Source of the DNA: Dermacentor variabilis
Lineage: Eukaryota > Arthropoda > Arachnida > Ixodida > Ixodidae
Direction of reading: 5' to 3'
Length of the DNA stretch: 64,000 nt
NCBI RefSeq assembly: GCF_050947875.1
Contig: NW_027460342.1
Span: 1 to 64,000 of the forward strand
Shown: piece by piece, positions 1 to 10,100 of the stretch
Layout of the letters: the number at the start of each line of letters is the position of its first letter
Position numbering within the stretch: the stretch's first letter is position 1
Translations under genes and position numbers: made by a program
Notes under the pieces: generated by a model
Databases searched by the model: none
What the model was told of the DNA's origin: nothing
The model's input: only the letters and a program-made list of their open reading frames with translations

Positions 1-179
1 ACTGCGTCCGCGTCTACCAAAAGATGCATGTGCATGCTTAAAACGCGTTTTGGCACAAATCCATGTGCGGGTGCTAAAAAGAGCAGCATCGGCATGCTTT
101 TCACGTCGTTTGGTAGAAATCCACGTGCGCGTTCTGCCAAAAGCACCATTTGCATGCATATCGTGTGGTTTTGCAGAAA

Positions 180-302
180 ACTGCGTCCGCGTCTACCAAA
201 AGATGCATGTGCATGCTTAAAACGCGTTTTGGCACAAATCCATGTGCGGGTGCTAAAAAGAGCAGCATCCATTTGCATGCATATCGTGTGGTTTTGCAGA
301 AA
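180..302 (+). repeat. Truncated 123-bp monomer with a 56-bp deletion
   Basis: Successive phase markers lie at 180 and 303, so this monomer is 56 bp short. The break joins gagcagcatc of subunit B to catttgcatgc of subunit C near 270, within about 4 bp of equivalent positions in the two homologous subunits. This is what misalignment between internal ~60-bp repeats would leave. I noticed no other loss of this size in the window. Confidence 0.9.
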
Positions 303-649
303 ACTGCGTCCGCGTCTACCAAAAGATGCATGTGCATGCTTAAAACGCGTTTTGGCACAAATCCATGTGCGGGTGCTAAAAAGAGCAGCATCGGCATGCT
401 TTTCACGTCGTTTGGTAGAAATCCACGGGCGCGTTCTGCCAAAAGCACCATTTGCATGCATATCGTGTGGTTTTGCAGAAAACTGCGTCCGCGTCTACCA
501 AAAGATGCATGTGCATGCTTAAAACGCATTTTGGCACAAATCCATGTGCGGGTGCTAAAAAGAGCACCATCGGCATGCTTTTCACGTCGTTTGGTAGAAA
601 TCCACGTGCGCGTTCTGCCAAAAGCACCATTTGCATGCATATCGTGTGG

Positions 650-707
650 TTTTGCAGAAAACTGCGTCCGCGTCTACCAAAAGATGCATGTGCATGCTTA
701 AAACGCG
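650..707 (+). repeat. Subunit A of the monomer (58 bp)
   Basis: First of three diverged internal repeats. It shares this layout with subunits B and C: a T-tract, gcag/gcac/gtag plus an A-tract, a CG-rich core (gtccgcgtct), an A-tract preceded by CC or CT, then a gcatgc-containing end followed by an AT-rich run and CG. It carries a short dyad gcag-aaaa-ctgc at 654-665 and a second dyad gcatg-tg-catgc at 686-697. The 10-bp deletion that marks the HORs of 29-45 kb lies in this subunit, between two atgc direct repeats. Confidence 0.8.
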
Positions 708-768
708 TTTTGGCACAAATCCATGTGCGGGTGCTAAAAAGAGCAGCATCGGCATGCTTTTCACGTCG
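708..768 (+). repeat. Subunit B of the monomer (61 bp)
   Basis: Second internal repeat. It aligns with subunit C from its first bases: ttttggcacaaatccatgtg against tttggtagaaatccacgtg, then the CG core (cgggtgct against cgcgttctgcc), the A-tract, gcagcat against gcaccat, and gcatgc. A 5-bp stem gcaca/tgtgc with a 6-base loop lies at 713-728, at the place equivalent to the dyad of subunit A. Recurrent diagnostic variants here are aaaaatagcagc, aaaaagaccagc with cacatcg, and ggatgttaaaa. Confidence 0.8.
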
Positions 769-828
769 TTTGGTAGAAATCCACGTGCGCGTTCTGCCAA
801 AAGCACCATTTGCATGCATATCGTGTGG
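769..828 (+). repeat. Subunit C of the monomer (60 bp)
   Basis: Third internal repeat, homologous to B and A. It holds the palindrome CACGTG at 782-787 within a run of alternating pyrimidine and purine (cacgtgcgcg), and the 8-bp palindrome TGCATGCA at 811-818. Recurrent variants are gcgccttctgcc with cattttcatgc, gtaccatttgc, tgtagttttgcag, tgtggtttagcag, and, from 55.48 kb onward, cacgcgcgcg or cacacgcgcg in place of cacgtgcgcg. The single-base deletion gccaaagcacc found in several HOR copies also lies here. Confidence 0.8.
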
Positions 829-2089
829 TTTTGCAGAAAACTGCGTCCGCGTCTACCAAAAGATGCATGTGCATGCTTAAAACGCGTTTTGGCACAAATC
901 CTTGTGCGGGTGCTAAAAAGAGCAGCATCGGCATGCTTTTCACGTCGTTTGGTAGAAATCCACATGCGCTTTCTTCCAAAAGCACAATTTGCATGCATAT
1001 CGTGTGGTTTTGCAGAAAACTGCGGCCGCGTCTACCAAAAGATGCATGTGCATGCTTAAAACGCGTTTTGGCACAAATTCATGTGCGGGTGCTAAAAAGA
1101 GCAGCATCGGCATGCTTTTCACGTCGTTTGGTAGAAATCCACGTGCGCGTTCTGCCAAAAGCACCATTTGCATGCATATCGTGTGGTTTTGCAGAAAACT
1201 GCGTCCCCGTCTACCAAAAGATGCATGTGCATGCTTAAAATGCGTTTTGGCACAAATCCATGTGCGGGTGCTAAAAAGAGCAGCATCGGCATGCTTTTCA
1301 CGTCGTTTGGTAGAAATCCACGTGCGCGTTCTGCCAAAAGCACCATTTGCATGCATATCGTGTGGTTTTGCAGAAAACTGCGTCCGCGTCTACCAAATGA
1401 TGCATGTGCATGCTTAAAACGCGTTTTGGCACAAATCCATGTGCGGGTGCTAAAAAGAGCAGCATCGGTATGCTTTTCACGTCGTTTGGTAGAAATCCAC
1501 GTGCGCGTTCTGTCAAAAGCAACAATTGTATGCATATCGTGTGGTTTTGCAGAAAACTGCGTCCGCGTCTACCAAAAGATGCTTGTGCATGCTTAACACG
1601 CGTTTTGGCACAAATCCATGTGCGGGTGCTAAAAATGGGAGCATCGGCATGCTTTTCACGTCGTTTGGTAGAAATCCACGTGCGCGTTCTTCCAAAAGCA
1701 CCATTTGCATGCATATCGTGTGGTTTTGCAGAAAACTGCGTCCGCGTCTACCAAAAGATGGATGTGCATGCTTAAAACGCGTTTTGGCACAAATCCATGG
1801 GCGGGTGCTAAAAAGAGCAGCATCGGCAAGCTTTTCACGTCGTTTGGTAGGAATCCACGTGCGCGTTCTGCCAAAAGCACCATTTGCATGCATATCGTGT
1901 GGTTTTGCAGAAAACTGCGTCCGCGTCTACCGAAAGATGCATGTGCGTGCTTAAAACGCGTTTTGGCACAAATCCATGTGCGGGTGCTAAAAAGAGCAGC
2001 ATCGGCATGCTTTTCACGTCGTTTGGTAGAAATCCACGTGCTCGTTCTGCCAAAAGCACCATTTGCATGCATATCGTGCGGTTTTGCAG

Positions 2090-5000
2090 AAAACTGCGTC
2101 CGCGTCTACCAAAACATGCATGTGCATGCTTAAAACGCGTTTTGGCACAAATCCATAGACGGGCACTAAAAAGAGCAGCATCGGCAAGCTTTTCACGTCG
2201 TTTGGTAGAAATCCACGTGTGCGTTCTGCCAAAAGCACCATTTGAATGCATATCGTGTGGTTTTGCAGAAAACTGCGTCCGCGTCTACCAAAAGATGGAT
2301 GTGCATGCTTAAAACGCGTTTTTGCACAAATCCATGCGCGGGTGCTAAAAAGAGCAGCATCGGCATGCTTTTCACGTCGTTTGGTAGAAATCCACGTGCG
2401 CGTTCTGCCAAAAGCACCTTTTGCATGCATTTCGTGTGGTTTTGCAGAAAACTGCGTCCGCGTCTACCAAAAGATGCATGTGCATGCTTAAAACGCGTTT
2501 TGGCACAAATCCATGTGCGGGTGCTAAAAAGAGCAGCATCGGCATGCTTTTCACGTCGTTTGGTAGAAATCCACGTGCGCGTTCTGCCAAAAGCACCATT
2601 TGCATGCATATCGTGTGCTTTTTCAGAAAACTGCGTCCGCGTCTACCAAAAGATGCATGTGCATGCTTAAAACGCGTTTTGGCACAAATCCATGTGCGGG
2701 TGCTAAAAAGAGCAGCATCGGCATGCTTTTCATGTCCTTCGGTAGAAATCCACGTGCGCGTTCTGCCAAAAGCACCATTTGCATGCATCTCGTGTGGTTT
2801 TGCAGAAAACTGCGTCCGCGTCTACCAAAAGATGCATGTGCATGCTTAAAACGCGTTTTGGCACAAATCCATGTGCGGGTGCTAAAAAGAGCAGCATCGG
2901 CATGCTTTTCACGTCGTTTGGTAGAAATCCACGTGCGCGTTCTGCCAAAAGCACCATTTGCATGCATATCCTGTGGTTTTGCAGAAAACTGCGTCCGCGT
3001 CTACCAAAAGATGCATGTGCATGCTTAAAACGTGTTTTGGCACAAATTCATGTGCGGGTGCTAAAAAGAGCAGCATCGGCATGCTTTTCACGTCGTTTGG
3101 TAGAAATCCACGTGCGCGTTCTGCCAAAAGCACCATTTGCATGCATATCGTGTGGTTTTGCAGAAAACTGCGTCCGCGTCCACCAAAAGATGCATGTGCA
3201 TGCTTAAAACGCGTTTTGGCACAAATCCATGTGCGGGTGCTAAAAAGAGCAGCATCGGCATGCTTTTCACGTCGTTTGGTAGAAATCCACGTGCGCGTTC
3301 TGCCAAAAGCACCATTTGCATGCATATCGTGTGGTTTTGCAGAAAACTGCGTCCGCGTCTACCAAAAGATGCATGTGCATGCTTAAAACGCGTTTTGGCA
3401 CAAATCAATGTGCGGGTGCTAAAAAGAGCAGCATCGGCATGCTTTTCACGTCCTTCGGTAGAAATCCACGTGCGCGTTCTGCCAAAAGCACCATTTGCAT
3501 GCATATCGTGTGGTTTTGCAGAAAACTGCGTCCGCGTCTACCAAAACATGCATGTGCATGCTTAAAACGCATTTTGGCACAAATCCATGGGCGGGCACTA
3601 AAAAGAGCAGCATCGGCATGCTTTTCACGTCGTTTGGTAGAAATCCACGTGTGCGTTCTGCCAAAAGCACCATTTGCATGCATATCGTGTGGTTTTGCAG
3701 AAAACTGCGTCCGCGTCTACCAAAAGATGCATGTGCATGCTTAAAACGCGTTTTTGCACAAATCCATGCGCGGGTGCGAAAAAGAGCAGCATCGGCATGC
3801 TTTTCACGTCGTTTGGTAGAAATCCACGTGCGCGTTCTGCCAAAAGCAGCTTTTGCATGCATATCGTGTGGTTTTGCAGAAAACTGCGTCCGCGTCTACC
3901 AAAAGATGCATGTGCATGCTTAAAACGCGTTTTGGCATAAATCCATGTGCGGGTGCTAAAAAGAGCAGCATCGGCATGCTTTTCACGTCGTTTGGTAGAA
4001 ATCCACGTGCGCATTCTGCCAAAAGCACCATTTGCATGCATATCGTGTGCTTTTTCAGAAAACTGCGTCCGCGTCTACCAAAAGATGCATGTGCATGCTT
4101 AAAACGCGTTTTGGCACAAATCCATGTGCGGGTGCTAAAAAGAGCAGCATCGGCATGCTTTTCACGTCCTTCGGTAGAAATCCACGTGCGCGTTCTGCCA
4201 AAAGCACCATTTGCATGCATCTCGTGTGGTTTTGCAGAAAACTGCGTCCGCGTCTACCAAAAGATGCATGTGCATGCTTAAAACGCGTTTTGGCACAAAT
4301 CCATGTGCGGGTGCTAAAAAGAGCAGCATCGGCATGCTTTTCACGTCGTTTGGTAGAAATCCACGTGCGCGTTCTGCCAAAAGCACTATTTGCATGCATA
4401 TCGTGTGGTTTTGCAGAAAACTGCGTCCGCGTCTACCAAAAGATGCATGTGCATGCTTAAAACGTGTTTTGGCACAAATTCTGGTGCGGGTGCTAAAAAG
4501 AGCAGCATCGGCATGCTTTTCACGTCGTTTGGTAGAAATCCACGTGCGCGTTCTGCCAAAAGCACCATTTGCATGCATATCGTGTGGTTTTGCAGAAAAC
4601 TGCGTCCGCGTCTACCAAAAGATGCATGTACATGCTTAAAACGCGTTTTGGCACAAATCCATGTGCGGGTGCTAAAAAGAGCAGCATCGGCATGCTTTTC
4701 ACGTCGTTTGGTAGAAATCCACGTGCGCGTTCTGCCAAAAGCACCATTTGCATGCATATCGTGTGGTTTTGCAGAAAACTGCGTCCGCGTCTACCAAAAG
4801 ATGCATGTGCATGCTTAAAACGCGTTTTGGCACAAATCCATGTGCGGGTGCTAAAAAGAGCAGCATCGGCATGCTTTTCACGTCCTTCGGTAGAAATCCA
4901 CGTGCGCGTTCTGCCAAAAGCACCTTTTGCATGCATATCGTGTGGTTTTGCAGAAAACTGCGTCCGCGTCTACCAAAAGATGCATGTGCATGCTTAAAAC

Positions 5001-5500
5001 GCGTTTTGGCACAAATCCATGTGCGGGTGCTAAAAAGAGCAGCATCGGCATGCTTTTCACGTCGTTTGGTAGAAATCCACGTGCGCGTTCTGCCAAAAGC
5101 ACCATTTGCATGCATATCGTGTGGTTTTGCAGAAAACTGCGTCCGCGTCTACCAAAAAATGCATGTGCATGCTTAAAACGTGTTTTGGCACAAATTCATG
5201 TGCGGGTGCTAAAAAGAGCAGCATCGGCATGCTTTTCACGTCGTTTGGTAGAAATCCACGTCCGCGTTCTGCCAAAAGCACCTTTTGCATGCATATCGTG
5301 TGGTTTTGCAGAAAACTGCGTCCGCGTCTACCAAAAGATGCATGTGCATGCTTAAAACGCGTTTTGGCACAAATCCATGTGCGGGTGCTAAAAAGAGCAG
5401 CATCGGCATGCTTTTCACGTCGTTTGGTAGAAATCCACGTGCGCGTTCTGCCAAAAGCACCATTTGCATGCATATCGTGTGCTTTTTCAGAAAACTGCGT
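2090..5500 (+). repeat. 8-mer higher-order repeat, period 1,432 bp
   Basis: Diagnostic variants recur at exactly 8 x 179 = 1,432 bp. The variant gtgctttttcag begins at 2,617, 4,049 and 5,481; aaaacatgc recurs at 2,111 and 3,543; ccttcgg replaces cgtttgg at 2,735/4,167 and 3,449/4,881; and an altered cac(c/a)ttttgcatgc lies near 2,417, 3,849 and 5,281. Two full copies (about 2,090-3,521 and 3,522-4,953) and a partial third are present, with scattered differences between them. Confidence 0.85.
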
Positions 5501-7120
5501 CCGCGTCTACCAAAAGATGCATGTGCATGCTTAAAACGCGTTTTGGCACAAATCCATGTGCGGGTGCTAAAAAGAGCAGCATCGGCATGCTTTTCACGTC
5601 GTTTGGTAGAAATCCACGTGCGCGTTCTGCCAAAAGCACCATTTGCATGCATATTGTGTGGTTTTGCAGAAAACTGCGTCCGCGTCTACCAAAAGATGCA
5701 TGTGCATGCTTAAAACGCGTTTTGGCACAAATCCATGTGCGGGTGCTAAAAAGAGCAGCATCGGCATGCTTTTCACGTCGTTTGGTAGAAATCCACGTGC
5801 GCGTTCCGCCAAAAGCACCACTCGCATGCATATCGTGTGGTTTTGCAGAAAACTGCGTCCGCGTCTACCAAAAGATGCATGTGCGTGCTTAAAACGCGTT
5901 TTGGCGCAAATCCATGTGCGGGTGCTAAAAAGAGCAGCATCGGCATGCTTTTCACGTCGTTTGGTAGAAATCCACGTGCGCGTTCTGCCAAAAGCACCAT
6001 TTGCATGCATATCGTGTGGTTTTGCAGAAAACTGCGTCCGCGTCTACCAAAAGATGCATGTGCGTGCTTAAAACGCGTTTTGGCACAAATCCATGTGCGG
6101 GTGCTAAAAAGAGCAGCATCGGCATGCTTTTCACGTCGTTTGGTAGAAATCCACGTGCGCGTTCTGCCAAAAGCACCATTTGCATGCATATCGTGTGGTT
6201 TTGCAGAAAACTGCGTCCGCGTCTACCAAAAGATGCATGTGCATGCTTAAAACGCGTTTTGGCACAAATCCATGTGCGGGTGCTAAAAAGAGCAGCATCG
6301 GCATGCATTTCACGTCGTTTGGTAGAAATCCACGTGCGCGTTCTGCCAAAAGCACCATTTGCATGCATATCGTGTGGTTTTGCAGAAAACTGCGTCCGCG
6401 TCTACCAAAAGATGCATGTGCATGCTTAAAACGCGTTTTGGCACAAATCCATGTGCGGGTGCTAAAAAGAGCAGCATCGGCATGCTTTTCACGTCGTTTG
6501 GTAGAAATCCACGTGCGCGTTCTGCCAAAAGCACCATTTGCATGCATATCGTGCGGTTTTGCAGAAAACTGCGTCCGCGTCTACCAAAAGATGCATGTGC
6601 ATGCTTAAAACGCGTTTTGGCACAAATCCATGGGCGGGTGCTAAAAAGAGCAGCATCTTCATGCTTTTCACGTCGTTTGGTAGAAATCCACGTGCGCGTT
6701 CTGCCAAAAGCACCATTCGCATGCATATCGTGTGGTTTTGCAGAAAACTGCGTCCGCGTCTACCAAAAGATGCATGTGCATGCTTAAAACGCGTTTTGGC
6801 ACAAATTCATGTGCGGGTGCTAAAAAGAGCAGCATCGCGGCATGCTTTTCACGTCGTTTGGTAGAAATCCACGTGCGCGTTCTGCCAAAGCACCATTTGC
6901 ATGCATATCGTGTGGTTTTGCAGAAAACTGCGTCCCCGTCTACGAAAAGATGCATGTGCATGCTTAACACGCGTTTTGGCACAAATTCATGTGCGGGTGC
7001 TAAAAAGTGCAGCATCGGCATGCTTTTCACGTCGTTTTGTAGAAATCCACGTGCGCGTTCTGCCAAAAGCACCATTTGCATGCATATCGTGTGGTTTTGC
7101 AGAAAACTGCGTCCGCGTCT
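5500..7120 (+). repeat. Near-consensus monomers leading into the 15-mer HOR
   Basis: About nine monomers close to the consensus. Two carry gcatgtgcgtgc (near 5,880 and 6,060). The monomer near 6,836 has a 2-bp insertion (catcgcggcatg), and the next has the single-base deletion gccaaagcacc at 6,885. That deletion is followed by cccgtctacgaaaag, cttaacacgcg and aagtgcagc, a variant set that recurs in later HORs at 8,137, 10,821, 12,251 and beyond. Confidence 0.7.
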
Positions 7121-10100
7121 ACCAAAAGATGCATGTGCATGCTTAAAACGCGTTTTGGCACAAATCCATGTGCGGGTGCTAAAAAGAGCAGCATCGGCAT
7201 GCTTTTCACGTCGTTTGGTAGAAATCCACGTGCGCGTTCTGCCAAAAGCACCATTTGCATGCATATCGTGTGGTTTTGCAGAAAACTGCGTCCGCGTCTA
7301 CCAAAAGATGCATGTGCATGCTTAAAACGCGTTTTGGCACAAATCCATGTGCGGGTGCTAAAAAGAGCAGCATCGGCATGCTTTTCACGTCGTTTGGAAG
7401 AAATCCACGTGCGCGTTCTGCCAAAAGCACCATTTGCATGCATATCGTGCGGTTTTGCAGAAAACTGCGTCCGCGTCTACCAAAAGATGCATGTGCATGC
7501 TTAAAACGCGTTTTGGCACAAATCCTTGCTCGGGTGCTAAAAAGAGCAGCATCGGCATGCTTTTCACGTCGTTTGGTAGAAATCCACTTGCGCGTTCTGC
7601 CAAAAGCACCATTTGCATGCATATCGTGTGGTTTTGCAGAAAACTGCGTCCGCGTCTACCAAAAGATGCATGTGCATGCTTAAAACGCGTTTTGGCACAA
7701 ATTCATGTTCGGGTGCTAAAAAGAGCAGCATCGGCATGCTTTTCACGTCGTTCGGTAGAAATCCACGTGCGCGTTCTGCCAAAAGCACCTTTTGCATGCA
7801 TATCGTGTGGTTTTGCAGAAAACTGCGTCCGCGTCTACCAAAAGATGCCTGTGCATGCTTAAAACGCGTTTTGGCACAAAACAATGTGCGGGTGCTAAAA
7901 AGAGCAGCATCGGCATGCTTTTCACGTCGTTGGGTAGAAATCCACGTGCGCGTTCTGCCAAAAGCACCATTTGCATGCATATCGTGTGGTTTTGCAGAAA
8001 ACTGCGTCCGCGTCTACCAAAAGATGCATGTGCATGCTTAAAACGCGTTTTGGCACAAATCCATGTGCGGGTGCTAAAAAGAGCAGCATCGGCATGCTTT
8101 TCACGTCGTTTGGTAGAAATCCACGTGCGCGTTCTGCCAAAGCACCATTTGCATGCATATCGTGTGGTTTTGCAGAAAACTGCGTCCCCGTCTACGAAAA
8201 GATGCATGTGCATGCTTAACACGCGTTTTGGCACAAATTCATGTGCGGGTGCTAAAAAGTGCAGCATCGGCATGCTTTTCACGTCGTTTTGTAGAAATCC
8301 ACGTGCGCGTTCTGCCAAAAGCACCATTTGCATGCATATCGTGTGGTTTTGCAGAAAACTGCGTCCGCGTCTACCAAAAGATGCATGTGCATGCTTAAAA
8401 CGCGTTTTGGCACAAATCCATGTGCGGGTGCTAAAAAGAGCAGCATCGGCATGCTTTTCACGTCGTTTGGTAGAAATCCACGTGCGCGTTCTGCCAAAAG
8501 TACCATTTGCATGCATATCGTGTGGTTTAGCAGAAAACTTCGTCCGCGTCTACCAAAAGATGCATGTGCATGCTTAAAACGCGTTTTGGCACAAATCCAT
8601 GTGCGGGTGCTAAAAATAGCAGCATCGGCATGCTTTTCACGTCGTTTGGTAGAAATCCACGTGTGCCTTCTGCCAAAAGCACCATTTTCATGCATATCGT
8701 GTGGTTTTGCAGAAAACTGCGTCCACGTCTACCAAAAGATGCATGTGCATGCTTAAAACGCGTTTTGGCACAAATCCATGTGCGGGTGCTAAAAAGACCA
8801 GCATCGGCATGCTTTTCACATCGTTTGGTAGAAATCCACGTGCGCGTTCTGCCAAAAGCACCATTTGCATGCATATCGTGTAGTTTTGCAGAAAACTGCG
8901 TCCGCGTCTACCAAAAGATGCATGTGCATGCTTAAAACGCGTTTTGGCACAAATCCATGTGCGGGTGCTAAAAAGAGCAGCATCGGCATGCTTTTCACGT
9001 CGTTTGGTAGAAATCCACGTGCGCGTTCTGCCAAAAGCAACATTTGCATCCATATCGTGTGGTTTTGCAGAAAACTGCGTCCGCGTCTACCAAAAGATGC
9101 ATGTGCATGCTTAAAACGCGTTTTGGCACAAATCCATGTGCGGGTGCTAAAAAGAGCAGCATCGGCATGCTTTTCACGTCGTTTGGAAGAAATCCACGTG
9201 CGCGTTCTGCCAAAAGCACCATTTGCATGCATATCGTGCGGTTTTGCAGAAAACTGCGTCCGCGTCTACCAAAAGATGCATGTGCATGCTTAAAACGCGT
9301 TTTGGCACAAATCCTTGCTCGGGTGCTAAAAAGAGCAGCATCGGCATGCTTTTCACGTCGTTTGGTAGAAATCCACGTGCGCGTTCTGCCAAAAGCACCA
9401 TTTGCATGCATATCGTGTGGTTTTGCAGAAAACTGCGTCCGCGTCTACCAAAAGATGCATGTGCATGCTTAAAACGCGTTTTGGCACAAATCCATGTGCG
9501 GGTGCCAAAAAGAGCAGCATCGGCATGCTTTTCACGTCGTTTGGTAGAAATCCACCTGCGCGTTCTGCCAAAAGCACCATTTGCATGCATATCGTGCGGT
9601 TTTGCAGAAAACTGAGTCCGCGTCTACCAAAAGATGCATGTGCATGCTTAAAACGCGTTTTGGCACAAATCCATGTGCGGGTGCTAAAAAGAGCAGCATC
9701 GGCATGCTTTTCACGTCGTTTGGTAGAAATCCACGTGCGCGTTCTGCCAAAAGCACCATTTGCATGCATATCGTGTGGTTTTGCAGAAAACTGCGTCCGC
9801 TTCTACCAAAAGATGCATGTGCATGCTTAAAACGCGTTTTGGCACAAATCCATGTGCGGGTGCTAAAAAGAGCAGCATCGGCATGCTTTTCACGTCGTTT
9901 GGTAGAAATCCACGTGCGCGTTCTGCCAAAAGCACCATTTGCATGCATATCGTGTGGTTTTGCAGAAAACTGCGTCCGCGTCTACCAAAAGATGCATGTG
10001 CATGCTTAAAACGCGTTTTGGCACAAATCCATGTGCGGGTGCTAAAAAGAGCAGCATCGGCATGCTTTTCACGTCGTTTGGAAGAAATCCACGTGCGCGT

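Larger units (their letters stand above)
661..839 (+). repeat. Representative near-consensus 179-bp monomer
   Basis: This monomer matches the majority base at essentially every position and serves as the reference for the variants named elsewhere. Plus-strand stop codons occur at three places: TAA in gcttaaaac, TAA in gtgctaaaa and TAG in ggtagaaat. All three are in one frame, leaving the other two frames open across the monomer. 179 bp is close to 17 helical turns at 10.5 bp per turn. A/T tracts fall near 650, 680, 700, 708, 738, 759, 769, 800, 810 and 829, mostly about 10, 20 or 30 bp apart, which would favour curved DNA and regular nucleosome placement (inference). Confidence 0.95.
1..2090 (+). 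repeat. Monomers without clear higher-order arrangement
   Basis: About twelve monomers carrying mostly private substitutions, for example gcggccgcg near 1,023, gtccccgtc near 1,203, and gtcaaaagcaacaattgtatgc near 1,513. I saw no long-period repetition of these variants. No gene or other element is present. Confidence 0.7.

Noticed and set aside
713..735. CENP-B box near the cgggt motif
   Set aside because: The 12 bases before CGGG do not fit the nTTCGnnnnAnn part of the box, and no other window of the consensus fits.
7792..8577. Open frame of about 261 codons, among the longest, with repeated Cys-, Arg- and Lys-rich peptide
   Set aside because: It is the satellite read through a one-base deletion. 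Overlapping frames of similar length exist on the other strand and every 179 bp, with no start context, codon bias or domain.
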